Origin: Epiperipatus broadwayi
Lineage: Eukaryota; Onychophora; Udeonychophora; Euonychophora; Peripatidae
Direction: 5' to 3'
NCBI GenBank assembly: GCA_028023455.1
Contig: JAQFVV010012987.1
Coordinates: 62,001 to 126,000, forward strand
DNA: 64,000 nucleotides
Both the position numbers and the translations under genes were made by a program. This document shows, in pieces, positions 1 through 10,588 of the stretch. The notes beneath the pieces were generated by a model that was not told the origin of the DNA, did not search any database, and saw nothing but the letters and a program-made list of their open reading frames with translations. The first letter of the stretch is position 1. Each line of letters begins with the position of its first letter.

Positions 1-619
1 AGCATAGACTTTATTCATTATACTATATTGAATACTATATTTTGATTATAATATATCCAAAATAGAAAACATTTTCATCATTAATGATGACAAAAGCAAA
101 AAAATTATCAGTTGTATTCAGTACAGTTATTAATCAAAAATATACTTTGATAATATACGATAACAAAGAGTATTAATATTAAATATTTTAATGTGTACAT
201 TCTATGACATATATTTACTCAATTAATTTTATAGATTAAAATGCTTATGAATGTTATTTTAATTGTGGCAAGAATTGTAATTGTAAAACATATGTTTATT
301 GTAACTGTAGATTATTTTGAGGTTTAAAAAATGATTTTGTGTATTATACAGTTAATAATCAACTTTCTATAATCAAAGGTTTCTAAACATAAATTAAAAA
401 TATCACTTATTTACTCAATTTCAAATCAATAAGGATGTAATTTTGTTTATGAAATTGAAGATAATGATGAATTTTAAAAGAAGAAACCATCACATTTTCG
501 GACAAAAAAGATTTAATCATTACATTATTAAAATTTCACCAGTCAATGGTACATTATACTTTCTAGCAAAATTTTATTTAATGTCACTGCATTTATATAA
601 AATAAATAAATTTATAAAG
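1..619. other. AT-rich DNA, no gene seen
   Basis: Very AT-rich unassigned sequence. Open frames here are short, rich in Ile/Lys/Phe/Tyr and show no family motif. The longest, at 443-718, runs into the foldback that follows and is a chance frame. Confidence 0.6.
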
Positions 620-955
620 TATTATATAAATGCAATTTATCCACCCTATTTTTATTACTTTTTAGCAATTTTTTCTTATATATATATATATATACACACA
701 CACAACTTTATGTTTTAACTGTCTTGCAGTTTTCTTCAGAGACACTTTTATTTTAATTTATCCACTCTACTTCTTACATTTCAATTGTAGTGTAGTCTTC
801 TTCAGAGCCACAATTAAAATAAAAATGGCTCTGAAGAAGACTGGAGAACAGTTGAAACATAAGATTGTGTGTGTATATATATATTCAATAATTTTTTTTT
901 GCTAAAATGTGTTAAACATAAGGTGGACAAATTGCATAAATTCTATATCTTGTAT
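620..955. repeat. PLE-related foldback repeat
   Basis: The left end (gcaatttatccacc near 632, then a 'tttttagcaa' block) is mirrored at the right end (ggtggacaaattgc near 923-936, preceded by 'ttgctaaaa'). Inside are three copies of a short cassette, CTGAAGA plus a small stem plus GAAA-like. Two are on the minus strand (about 715-745 and 785-815) and one is on the plus strand (831-858; stem ACTG 840-843 with CAGT 849-852, then GAAAC 854-858). The same arms and cassette occur at 29942-30340. The arrangement resembles the inverted pseudo-LTRs of Penelope-like elements, but no coding sequence is present, so that assignment is inference. Confidence 0.6.
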
Positions 956-2017
956 TGATCAGAAGGCATTCATTTATTATTTAACACTCGCAAAGCGTTT
1001 GCGCAATTGGGTTGAAAGGCCGATATGAATATAAATAAGTTATTATAGCAAAGTGCAGGTAATCGGAATATGGGAATATTTCATGAAGTATTACAAAAAA
1101 ACAGGAAAAGCTTTGATAATAGAGCATAAAGTGCATCAAAAATAAATTTTACAATGTACATTGTGTTAAGTTATTTTATTTTTTAAATTTTGAAATATAC
1201 ATTGTAATTACTTATGTTTATGTTTTATTTTAATTTAATGAATTGTGATTCAGGAAATCTTCTCTTGTTATATAAGCAATAAAATGGTTGATTATCAATA
1301 AAAAAATTATGCATATACATTTTAAATTATAGTTTGCAAAATATTTTATAAAGTATATTTACCCACAAGTTAATATTTTTTTAATAATAGGCTTAGTAAA
1401 ATATTTATTCATTAATGAACACTTTTTTTTAATTTAAGCTTTATTTTTTAATCAATTTGTTATAAAGTTTCAATTTAAAATAATGAATTATTTTTTTCTT
1501 ATAGGAACTCATTATAATCGCTTATTTTTTATGCTAGATTTTTGATTAATTATGCATTTTGGGGAAATTTGTTCCTGCTAACTGGGATAAAGGTGTAGCA
1601 ATGTCAAATGGGATGGTGATCAACATTCATGAATTAAATTCTGCTGTATAAAAGATGAGATCGAGAATAAACTTTAGTAAGGAGCAAACTATTATTTATT
1701 AACTTTTTGTACATTAGAATAAAACAATAATACAATAACAGAAGCAGATATTTGTGTTTTTCTAGAAATATTGTGAAAAACTATAATTACAAGAATGAAA
1801 ACAAAGTGTTGTGTAGTTATTTTTCCAAATTCTTCTAAAGAAATTGCAATGTTTCAAAATATTGGCCAATGTATTTGACACCTTTTAACTTATATAGGTA
1901 AAAAGGTGATTAGAAATTCAAAAATTAGTTACATGTCTAAAGAAATTGTAATTATATATTTTTTAAATCTATTAATCAATATAACTTACATCTTATAATT
2001 TAGTAGTAAAATCTTCA
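956..2017. other. AT-rich DNA, no gene seen
   Basis: No supported coding sequence, RNA gene or repeat. Homopolymer runs and short AT tracts only. Confidence 0.55.
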
Positions 2018-2163
2018 TACACTAGTGCCACCCAGAGCAAGCCTTAGTAATCAATGGATGCAAGAAGGTTTGTGCATAAAATTCTTATCTATTGACTATT
2101 TATTCAATATCCTCAGGCTAGTTTCTAGTTTGTGGCTTTCATCAGTGAGAATCCTTGGTTCTG
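2018..2163 (-). mobile_element. Copy A of hammerhead-bearing foldback family
   Basis: One of six copies of a dispersed family (others at 17632, 18265, 40470, 44840 and 59472). It shares the block 'agtgccacc', then 'caatggatgcaagaagg', 'gtgcataaaattctta' and 'aatatcctcaggctag'. This copy has only one arm. The minus strand holds a hammerhead-like motif, listed separately at 2109-2152. The family is probably a non-autonomous Penelope-like derivative, judged from the target duplication and extension of the copy at 59472. Confidence 0.65.
2109..2152 (-). ncRNA. Hammerhead-ribozyme-like motif (copy A)
   Basis: Read on the minus strand: stem I strand ATTCTCA (2146-2152), core CTGATGA (2139-2145), a weak stem II, GAAAC (2121-2125), TA, then GCC at the expected cleavage site (2116-2118; GTC in copies D and E), and the other stem I strand TGAGGAT (2109-2115). 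The stem I strands pair over 7 bp with one G-U. Stem III is minimal: A-C closing on G-C/T around TA. The C for T change before the cleavage nucleotide probably inactivates this copy. Confidence 0.5.
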
Positions 2164-2449
2164 AAAAATCGATTGGCTGGCACTTCTGAATGAAGAATTT
2201 ACTATGTTTTAACAGCTCATCTAAGCATAAAAAATGATGATCATTACTCAATAAACTAAGCCTCTTTTTAACAGGAAAATAACAAATAAAAGGTTAAGTT
2301 CAAAGTTTTAAAATTTTCTATGGGGAAAAAGTCCCTAAATATTCTTTTCTAAAAAGATAAGGAAGAGTTTTTAGTCCTGGAAAGAGTCATTGACTATATA
2401 TGTATATAAATTATTTTTTGGGTAAAACCATGTATTATTTTCTATTATA

Positions 2450-3155
2450 TACTGATATTTTGACAAACTAGCATCCGCCATTGTCAAGGTAAACTCTTGA
2501 AAGAAAATTTGTTCGATCTCAAACTATAATGTGACTGAGTGCAAGATGAAGCATGAGAATCAGCTTGAAATAGTTTAGTATTTAGAATATGAGATTTATT
2601 AAAATATATATTTCTCTTAGTTTTATCACCTATTAATTTAAAGTCAATATTAGAAGATATAGATAAAATGAGAGGTTTGCATGTGACTGGAATACATTGT
2701 GCTTCATCATCTCTATTTAAACCAGTAGGTCTCTTTAATATTTCAATTGACTATCTCATGGTTCTCAAATCATATCTTTCCAAATTAGCAAGCATTTTGG
2801 TGTTGTCAAAGTCAGGTTTGTGACCAATTTCTAAAAATGGAAAGTAAAAAGTGATGTGTTAATTTTTTGATTAAAAGCATTTTTATGTTACTTAATTCTG
2901 ACATTTATTCATCTATTAGACTGACCTACATAGCTTTTTGAGCACTGCAAATGTGGAATTTCATAAACTCCTTGGTGTTCCAAAAATATTCTGTCTTTAA
3001 GTTTATGTAAAAAATCACCAATTTTTTTGCCAGTAGAAAAAGTAGTCTTTATATTAAAACAAGATAGTCTTTTACTGATTTTATCAGTAACCCCTATAAT
3101 ATAAGGTAAAATTACTCTATTAAAAGATGAATTGTCAATTCTATCCTCTTTTTTC
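2450..3155 (-). pseudogene. PLE GIY-YIG endonuclease remnant, left arm
   Basis: The minus-strand translation is broken by stops. It parallels the right-arm copy: a stretch around 'EFMKFHICSAQK', then 'MSELSNIKML', corresponding to the GIY-YIG start and the following R-x-x-EH region. In intact elements this C-terminal nuclease nicks DNA during retrotransposition. Too degenerate to encode a product. Confidence 0.6.
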
Positions 3156-3399
3156 CTTTTAGTATCAATGCCATGTAAAGCCTTAAATATGATGTTTTTA
3201 TTATAATTATTAGAAAGTAGAATTTTTTTTTTTATGTTCTATTTCTTGAGCAAGATGTTTTTATCAGATAAATTATAAGCTCTAGTCAAAAGATTTTTTG
3301 CTAATGAAAAAATTTGAGCAGGGTGATGATGAGAATTAAAATTAAGATAACTGTTTGTATGGATGGATTTTTTTGTAAACTGATATTGATAATGTTTCA

Positions 3400-3852
3400 T
3401 CACATTTTCTTGTAATTAGAACATCTAGAAAAAAAGTGATCTGTTATTTTCCACTTCCATAGTAAATTTAATATTTAGATGCCAATTATTTATAAAAACA
3501 AGAAAAGAATTTAAGGCATCAATGCCATGAGGCCATATGACAAAAGTATCATCCACATATCTAAGTCAAATAAAAGGTTTTTAGTAGCTGCACATAATAC
3601 TTGACTTTCAAAATTATTCATGAAAAGATCAGCAATTATAAGTGATAGTAGAGATCCTCTAGAAAGTCCTTTAATTTGTTTAAACTTTTGAGAATTATGA
3701 AAAAAAAAAGTATTTTCAAGGCAATGCTTTGCTAATGGAATAATAAAATCAGGTAAATCATTGTATTGTGCTATTATACATAATGCTTCTTCAACAGGAA
3801 TATAAGAAACATTATAACTAAAAAAAACTAAAAAAGAGGATAGAATTGACAA
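3400..3852 (-). pseudogene. Penelope-type reverse transcriptase fragment
   Basis: This would encode the palm of a PLE reverse transcriptase, which copies element RNA into DNA. The minus-strand frame contains 'YIPVEEAL' (family Y-T-S-I-P), then 'IKGLSRGSLLSLIIADLF' (family GxxMGSPLSPxLANLF), about 65 and 80 codons from the start. A frameshift follows, and the catalytic YVDD appears in another frame (codons at 3549-3560, in RYVDDTFVIW), followed downstream by 'FFLDVLITRK', typical of PLEs. The first residues belong to the palindrome arm, so the N-terminus is missing. Assignment to PLE is strong; the copy is dead. Confidence 0.8.
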
Positions 3853-3854
3853 TT

Positions 3855-4510
3855 CATCTTTTAATAGAGTAATTTTACCTTATATTAAAGGGGTTACTGA
3901 TAAAATCAGTAGAAAACTATCTTGTTTTAATATAAAGACTACTTTTTCTACTGGCGAAAAAAATGGTGATTTTTTTACATAAACCTAAAGACAGAATACT
4001 TTTGGAACACCAAGGAGTTTATAAAATTTTATGTTTGCAGTGCTCAAGAAGCTATGTAGGTCAGTCTAATAGATGAATAAATGTCAGAATTAAGGAACAT
4101 AAAAATGCTTTTAATCAAAAAATTAACACATCAGTTTTTATTTCCCATTTTTTAGAAATTGGTCACAGTAGACTTTGACAATGCAAAAAATGCTTGCTAA
4201 TTTGGAGAGATATGATTTGAGAACCATGAGAAAGTCAATTTAAATATTAAAGAGGCCTACTGGTTTAAATAGGGCCAATGATGCACAATGTATTCCAGTC
4301 ACATGCAAACCTCTCATTCTATCTAAGTCTTCTAATACTGACTTTAAATTAATAGGTGGTAAAACTAAGAGAAATATACATTTTGATAAATCTCATATTT
4401 TGAATACTAAACTATTTCAAGCTGATTCTCATGCTTCATCTTGCACTCAGTCACATTATAGTTTGAGATCGAACAAATTTTCTTTCAAGAGTTTACCTTG
4501 ACAATGGCAG
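3855..4510 (+). pseudogene. PLE GIY-YIG endonuclease remnant, right arm
   Basis: The plus-strand frame near 3980-4150 reads 'EHQGVYKILCLQCSRSYVG', then 'NVRIKEHKNAF' and 'FISHFLEIGH'. These match the GVYKIxCxxC..YVGxT and R-x-KEH motifs of the PLE GIY-YIG domain. A weaker C-terminal tail continues to about 4505. In-frame stops (for example in 'SNR*INVR') and a frameshift near 4165 make it non-functional. It is the inverted twin of the left-arm remnant. Confidence 0.75.
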
Positions 4511-4585
4511 ATGCTAGTTCATTGAAATATTGGTATACAATAGAAAATAATACACGGTTTTACCCAAAAAATAATTTATTTACAT

Positions 4586-5031
4586 CATACAACCATGGCA
4601 AAATTGTAAAACTAATTGATGTGTTCCTCTGCTCTTTTTGATCGGATACTTGAGAGCCTAGTATACAGTAAAATGACTTTTTTGTTAGACTGAGTAAAAT
4701 TAATACTACAAGACTTTCTAAAAGTATTTTATGTTGAATTTGAGCATTGTGGAAAAGGCAGAATTACATTATAAACATTATCTCAAAGGTATTCTAAAAA
4801 AGTGCAATGTTGATGTTTCAGTGAGAAGATATAGTCAAAGATAGAATGTATTAGAGATTAATAATTAGATAATGCGTTGGAGTAATTCAAAAGGAAAGTT
4901 TACTGCTGAAGTTAAAGAACACCATTGCAAAACATTAAATAAAGAGAATAATGGCTTGCATGGTCTGTATATGTATATATTTAAGGTTTATATGCTGATT
5001 TGTATAAGCATTATAAAATCCATCTCTACGA
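4586..5031. other. No gene seen
   Basis: Unassigned AT-rich sequence between the palindromic PLE and the compound microsatellite. A short frame at 4872-5078 runs into the microsatellite and is not supported. Confidence 0.5.
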
Positions 5032-5074
5032 TATTATTATTATTATTATTATTACTATTATTATTATTATTATT

Positions 5075-5126
<52 letters not shown>

Positions 5127-5443
5127 GAAGAAGAGAAGAAGAAGAAGAAGAAGAAGAAAGAAGAAGAAGAAGAAGAAGAAGAGAAGAAGAAGAAGAAGAA
5201 GAAGAAGAAGAAGAAGAAGAAGAAGAAGAAGAAGAAGAAGAAGAAGAAGAAGAAGAAGAAGAAGAAGAAGAAGAAGAAGAAGAAGAAGAAGAAGAAGAAG
5301 AAGAAGAAGAAGAAGAAGAAGAAGAAGAAGAAGAAGAAGAAGAAGAAGAAGAAGAAGAAGAAGAAGAAGAAGAAGAAGAAGAAGAAGAAGAAGAAGAAGA
5401 AGAAGAAGAAAAGAAAGAAGAAGAAGAAGAAGAAGAAGAAGAT
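5032..5443. repeat. Compound microsatellite (ATT)n-(TAA)n-(GAA)n
   Basis: An (ATT)n run switches through 'tatagtaata' to (TAA)n, then at about 5127 to a nearly uninterrupted GAA tract ending at 5443. A few AGAG or AAAG interruptions lie at its edges. The GAA part is over 300 bp of pure purine on one strand, so it could form triplex DNA. Poly-Glu and poly-Ile frames across it are artefacts. Confidence 0.97.
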
Positions 5444-5463
5444 GCCTTTTTTTTGTCTTAGAG

Positions 5464-5838
5464 AGTTACAAGAGTTTTACATAGCTTGGATTGCTAAGTT
5501 TACAGGGGCAATCTGTAGTTATAGGTTTACATATATAAAGTTAATTTGTTGGTTTACACAAGATTTCAGGAATTTTTACATGCTGTGGATTAGTTACAAG
5601 GGTTTTACGTAGCTTGAATTACTATGGTTACATGGGCAATCTGTAGATGTTGGTTTACATATGTAAAAGTTGATTTATTGATTTACATGAGATTACAGGA
5701 ATTTTTATATGCTGTGGATTATTTACAATGGTTTTATATAGTTTGAATTGCTGTGGTCACATTGGTAATCTGTAGTTGTGGGTAAAAGTTGATTTATTGA
5801 TTTACACAAAGTTATTGAAATTTTACATGCTCTGGATT
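5464..5838. repeat. Minisatellite, three units of about 128 bp
   Basis: Three diverged direct copies begin at 5464, 5592 and 5721. Each starts 'a(g/t)ttacaa.(a/g)gtttta', contains 'caatctgtag' or 'taatctgtag', and ends 'atgctgtggatt' or similar. A fragment of a fourth follows. Copies differ by substitutions and a deletion in the third. Confidence 0.85.
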
Positions 5839-7676
5839 GCTGTATCTACAGATGCAATTCAGATTTAGTTTTATATATGATTGAGTTGCTTGGTTAACAT
5901 AGGTGAGGGGTTAGCAATTTCCATGGTAGTGTGGCAATTGTCTGTGAAGTCTGCCCTGGTATGAGATCAGTTTGAGTTATTTTTGATTTTTTAGAGTGCT
6001 GAATCTTCTTTGGGTGACCAGATTTCTTTTGGTTTTATTGGCAATGTGTATTAGCAACAGTGTTGGTATGGAAGGAAGGCATGAAGTGATTGCTTTGGTA
6101 ATTGGTACAACTTTGCTATGCCTGTTTTCTAGTGCATTTGAATAGATGAGTGTTCTAGAGGGGAAAATGGTACAGCTATGTTAAAATTAGTTGCAATTGT
6201 TAAATTAGAGTTTGTGGAAGGTTGGTCAAACTCTAGATATAGCTGTGTGTTAGAGGCAAAGGCTAAGACACACATACAAAAACTAATTATCATCATCACC
6301 ATTATTATTATCATTATTATTATCTTTCAAAGAACTTTATTCAACAAAGCAACACACATTACATAATTTCTTTTGTCTATATGGCTTTTGGAATGTTTGT
6401 TAAGAATTCAAAGATCCTAATATAAAGGTTGGTATATGGCTCACAAAGTTTTTAAATTAGAAGAAGGTTCACAAGTGGATGATATGGTTTTCATCTGAGG
6501 CATTGCAATGGTGGCAAATGGTTTATTTTAGTTTCTGCTTTTCATTTCAGATTTATTAATCTTAAGTGTTGATTTCTTTTTTTATCGGTTTGAGAATAAA
6601 TGCAAGTGAGGGCCATTGTCAATGAAAGATTTTTGGTTTGTTGTTTATTTATCCCTTGTTCTTATACATGAATGTACGTACACCTTGTACACCATAAAGA
6701 ACAGAGGATTAATACATTAATGTGAATGTCAACAAAGATTCCTTTTTTGAATGAGTCAGATAGGCTATTATACAAGTATACTGTATATACTTTTAAGCTA
6801 GATGTTGGTTGTATAAGATGGAGTCAATGACTAAAGGGAGTTTGAAATTCTGGGTTCAAATCCCCTTTAATATTAATTAGTCTTTATATATTTTTTTGTA
6901 ATTGGAATAACTATCCACGTTTGCGATTGGCTTTTGCTGATAAAAAAAAAACAAATTTAAATTGTATGATTAAAATAATAATAAAAAAACAAATCAAGAA
7001 TTAAAAAAAGTTTTAAAAACAAGACTAACCGCTGATTAAAGTTACACTTAATGAATCTTTTAAAATGTACCTGTTTTCAAACTATCTTAAACATTTAAAA
7101 AAAAAAGTTTAATTAAGAAAATGATAGGATTCTTTCAAATATAGAACGTTAACAACATTAGTCATTTTCATTTAAATTGTCATTGCAATTAATAAAGCAG
7201 AAAATATATGAATGCATTTATGACAACTGGTAAAATAATGTGAGAACAAATAGTTTTGAAAAATCACCTGGGCTTTATCATTTAATTAATTTATAATTTA
7301 AAGTAAGCAGCAAGTGTAAATTCAATTTTCGTTGCATGGCCTCACATTTCATATATTGTTAAGCACAATGACTTTAACTAATATTAAATAAGAAAAGACC
7401 ACAAATAAATTAAAGAAGAAAAGGAAATAATGTTGTTGTTTTTTAACATCGTACTTATAAATATTAAAAGAAGCTTCCTCTATGAAATGAGGAATTCTAA
7501 ACTCGCATCAAAGTAAAATTTTGAATAATTTAAAGCAATATCAACAAGTATTCTATAATGAATGAACTTATTACCAGACCATGATGAAAAAAAAGAAAAT
7601 AAAACGTTAGATACTCTTTCTGCTTTAGTTAATTATTATAATGAGTATATATGTTATATGACATTTTTCTTTTTCT
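5839..7676. other. No gene seen; small microsatellite and tRNA-like box
   Basis: Contains an (ATT)/(ATC) microsatellite at about 6288-6327 and a tRNA B-box-like sequence, 'gggttcaaatcccc', near 6853-6866, without a matching cloverleaf. The latter is probably a SINE remnant. No coding sequence is supported. Confidence 0.5.
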
Positions 7677-8060
7677 TTGTGCAGTATTGAAAAAAGATTA
7701 AAAGAGCCTGAATTGACATACAAGCACGTGAAAAGTAAAAATAATAATGATTTAATGACTGCTTTAGTTTTCTTGGATCATGAAAGAACATATAAATATA
7801 AATTTAAGTTGGATCTTGAAAATGTTAAGATTCCTGGCGAAGAGAGAAACCATAATAAAAGAAAAATTAAGGAGGCAATTTTAATATATAGAAATATAGT
7901 GAATATAATTAATAGCCAAGCTGCTGATGTTAAAATTTGGGAGTCATGGAATTTGAGTTGATGACGTTTGCTTCCGTTATGTTTTTGAATTTAATGGCAG
8001 TTGAGAAGGATTAAGGAATTAACCGAAAATACTTCTGTGGATTGAAGGACTGTATATAAT
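7677..8060 (+). pseudogene. PLE GIY-YIG endonuclease fragment
   Basis: About 90 open codons resemble the PLE at 38555-38905. Both share 'EKRLKE', 'FLDHE' or 'FFDHE', 'KYKFKLD..NVKI' against 'NYRFTFNSNEIKI', 'ERNHNKRKIKEAILI' and an ending W. This is the C-terminal part of the GIY-YIG domain. The GIY-YIG start and the RT are missing. PLE homology begins abruptly after a pyrimidine-rich 'ctttgtgcag'. Downstream, at 7998-8030, 'gttgagaaggatta..taaccgaaa' aligns with the CTGATGAG..GAAA cassette of the PLE at 38941. A dead, 5'-truncated fragment. Confidence 0.75.
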
Positions 8061-10421
8061 AGTTAATTACCATTATATATATATATATTATTTTTACTGT
8101 TAATGATATATTATCTGAATTCATTCATGTATGATTCATAATATTATCATACTGAAGTTTCAGCTGAATTGCTTTGGTCACCAACTGAGAAATGAATATC
8201 ATTAGAAAAAAATGATGATTGATGTATCTCAGCTGAATTGCTGTCTGATGGTACTATAAATTAAACACTGATGAACTCAGGTAATACCATTTACGTTACA
8301 TACTGATAAGATAATACGACAGCAAAGGCATAATATAATAACATTAAGTATAAATGGATATTTTTTGTTTTAAAATATATGCAGCAGGGTTGGTGTTTTC
8401 TCAAAACTAAATTGGGTTTATAAATATAAATACTTGAAAGCAGATCACACTTTATTTGATACCAAGAATCTTTAATCTACTATCAAGACAATCTTTCCTT
8501 AATGAAAATGATGTTTACCATTTTTTTCTAAGTCCAAAGTGATTATAGAGACCCGAAAGAATAGCACTTGACTAAAACATATTATTTTTAATTTATAAAA
8601 GTTGAAATAAATCTCATTAAACAGGCAAATAAAACCTGTTTTGAAAGCAGATTAACAAATTGTAATTTTTAATAGTCAAATTGCTTTGACAGCACATAAG
8701 TTTCTTTCATTGGATTCCTATTTATAATCAACCTAACTCAGAGCAAATATCAGCTTTGTTATTTCTATAATACTTAGTTTTAGTGCAGTCTGAATGTTTA
8801 AAATGACTATTTAGTCTGCATTTAAAACATAATTTATTCACCTATTCAGTGGGCTTTATTTACATATCTATGAATTAAAAATGTCAAACTATTTCAGTCA
8901 AATGTCAATCTTTAGCATCTATATAATCATTTTAGACTTAGAGAAGGAACCATAACCACCTTTTTATTAATTAAGAGGTTGCTTTGACAGTAAATCAAAT
9001 ATTCACGAGGTTGAATAGGTGTGGGCTGCTTTCATATATATATATATATATATTATAACAGTCGGGATGATTGTGGAGACTTACCATATCTGCCATACCA
9101 CCAGGCTATTTAAACCTGGAAAATTTATATAGTAGGTAGATATATAAGTTAAAATCCAATTTTATATTATTATTTTGACTGTCAGCCTATGCCACTAGCT
9201 CAGGGAGCAGCAGAGATAATTTTTAATATTAAAAAAAATAAAAGAAGCCACTGCCAGTAATAACACACAAAACAACATTTTATTAACACACATGTATAAA
9301 TAAAATTGAGAAATAAAATTTATCTTCAGATTTTAATATTATTTTTTAAATTTAAATTATTTTAAACAATCCACACAGATGGATTTTAATAAGAGTTTTA
9401 CTTTAGAATGTTGAGTATAGATAGGCTACATAGATTTCTCAGCTAAAAACTTTTCAAAACAATCATTCAATCTCAGACTAAAAGTTCGTAGCCAAACCAA
9501 TGCCTGATTCCAGATATATAGTCGCAACCAATGCAATATGAAGATGCTAGCATAAAACCATGCTGACAGGAATGTGCATCTGACAGCATGATATTATTTG
9601 AAGGACATGATCTTCATTGAGTACAAGAATGTGCATCTTTCTGGCATAGGAATCATGCATATAAAATAATTAAAGAGGAGTGCTACATATGGAAGAGAGT
9701 GGTCTATCTGCCAATTTATAGTCCCTATCCATAGAGTTAAAAAAGAGTCAATGGTGCAGGAAATATTTCTGCATCCATTGCAATGACTACATCTTTGGGT
9801 CATGAATTCAGTTGGGCATCTTGCCCTGTATGCTAAACATGTTTCACATTACATTGATATAAACACCCATATATCCCTCCACCAGCATTGAACTAACTAC
9901 AAAACAAATAGCCTGAAATAAAAGCCCTTTAAAATAAACATAAACAATTAAAATATAAAGTTATTGATAGAATTGCAGAGGGAAATTTACAATAAACCCA
10001 ATGGCATTCATCATAAGATGCCGCATTGACACCAATAACTTAAAGATATATGAATAAATACATTTTTAGATACTCAACATGAGGTATCGTATTTACCAAA
10101 TATTATATATTTTAATCAATATGCAAATAAAAATATTAAATGTTAACAAATCTATGCAGCCAACTACACCCAACTTAAATTTAATACATTTAAATAATTT
10201 AATCAATAAATATTAATAATAAAAAAATGGAAATGATTAAATTAGCAAACTTAAATACATAAAATTAAACATTAATAATTGATTTTGAAATCTTAAAAGT
10301 CAGATGAAAGTTCATTTTAAAAATTAGGTTTAGTTGATTATTAAAAGTTTGTTACATCTAGAAGAAAGTTCTTAATTAGTTTTTTTTTTTTTTTTTAAAT
10401 TGTATAGTTCATACTTTGCAG
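8061..10421. other. No gene seen
   Basis: AT-rich unassigned DNA with a short (TA)n run near 9037-9055. Small frames, such as 9594-9803 on the minus strand, show no recognisable domain. Confidence 0.5.
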
Positions 10422-10588
10422 TAGAAGAGCTCCCGATTCCTGGTGCTAATTCCCGCAAAGTCTTTATTGGTCATATTTTCATGGAAGACCAGTCTGTTGT
10501 TCTGGAGATGGCCTTAGCTGGTTCAATCCTGGTACTACTTTATTTCAGTACCCATATGATTCAGGGTCTGCAACAGTACCATTCATAA
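10422..10588 (+). CDS. Possible terminal exon of an unidentified host gene
   Basis: A 167-bp segment clearly richer in G+C than its surroundings. It follows a long T tract and a good splice-acceptor context (atactttgcag|ta). The phase continuing across the acceptor stays open for 54 codons to TAA. The peptide starts near 'EELPIPGANSRKVFIG' and then has a hydrophobic stretch, 'MALAGSILVLLYFSTHMI', that could span a membrane close to the C-terminus. A hairpin-forming 'agggtga..tatcaccct' lies just downstream (10621-10650). I do not recognise the protein, and no upstream exon was found. A fossil of a retrocopy or repeat is also possible. Confidence 0.3.

Larger units (their letters stand above)
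2406..4585 (-). mobile_element. Palindromic Penelope-like element
   Basis: Arms of about 750 bp (2406-3155 and 3830-4585) are inverted copies of each other, separated by a unique middle of about 670 bp. For example, 'caagctgattctcatgc' near 4418 mirrors the block near 2550. The minus strand reads through a Penelope-type reverse transcriptase in the middle (RT remnant 3400-3852) and into a GIY-YIG endonuclease region in the left arm. The right arm carries the same endonuclease region on the plus strand. RT plus GIY-YIG is diagnostic of PLEs, and inverted partial copies are a known PLE arrangement. All frames are broken. No target duplication was found. Confidence 0.8.

Noticed and set aside
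443-718. 91-codon open frame
   Set aside because: Composition matches AT-rich noncoding DNA and its end lies in the foldback repeat.
5000-5461. Open frame of poly-Ile then poly-Glu
   Set aside because: Direct translation of the ATT/GAA microsatellite; no coding evidence.
5464-5838. CRISPR-like direct repeats
   Set aside because: Contiguous 128-bp units without spacers in a eukaryotic context; a minisatellite.
6800-6870. Possible tRNA gene ('gggttcaaatcccc')
   Set aside because: No acceptor stem or D/anticodon arms could be formed; probably a SINE remnant.
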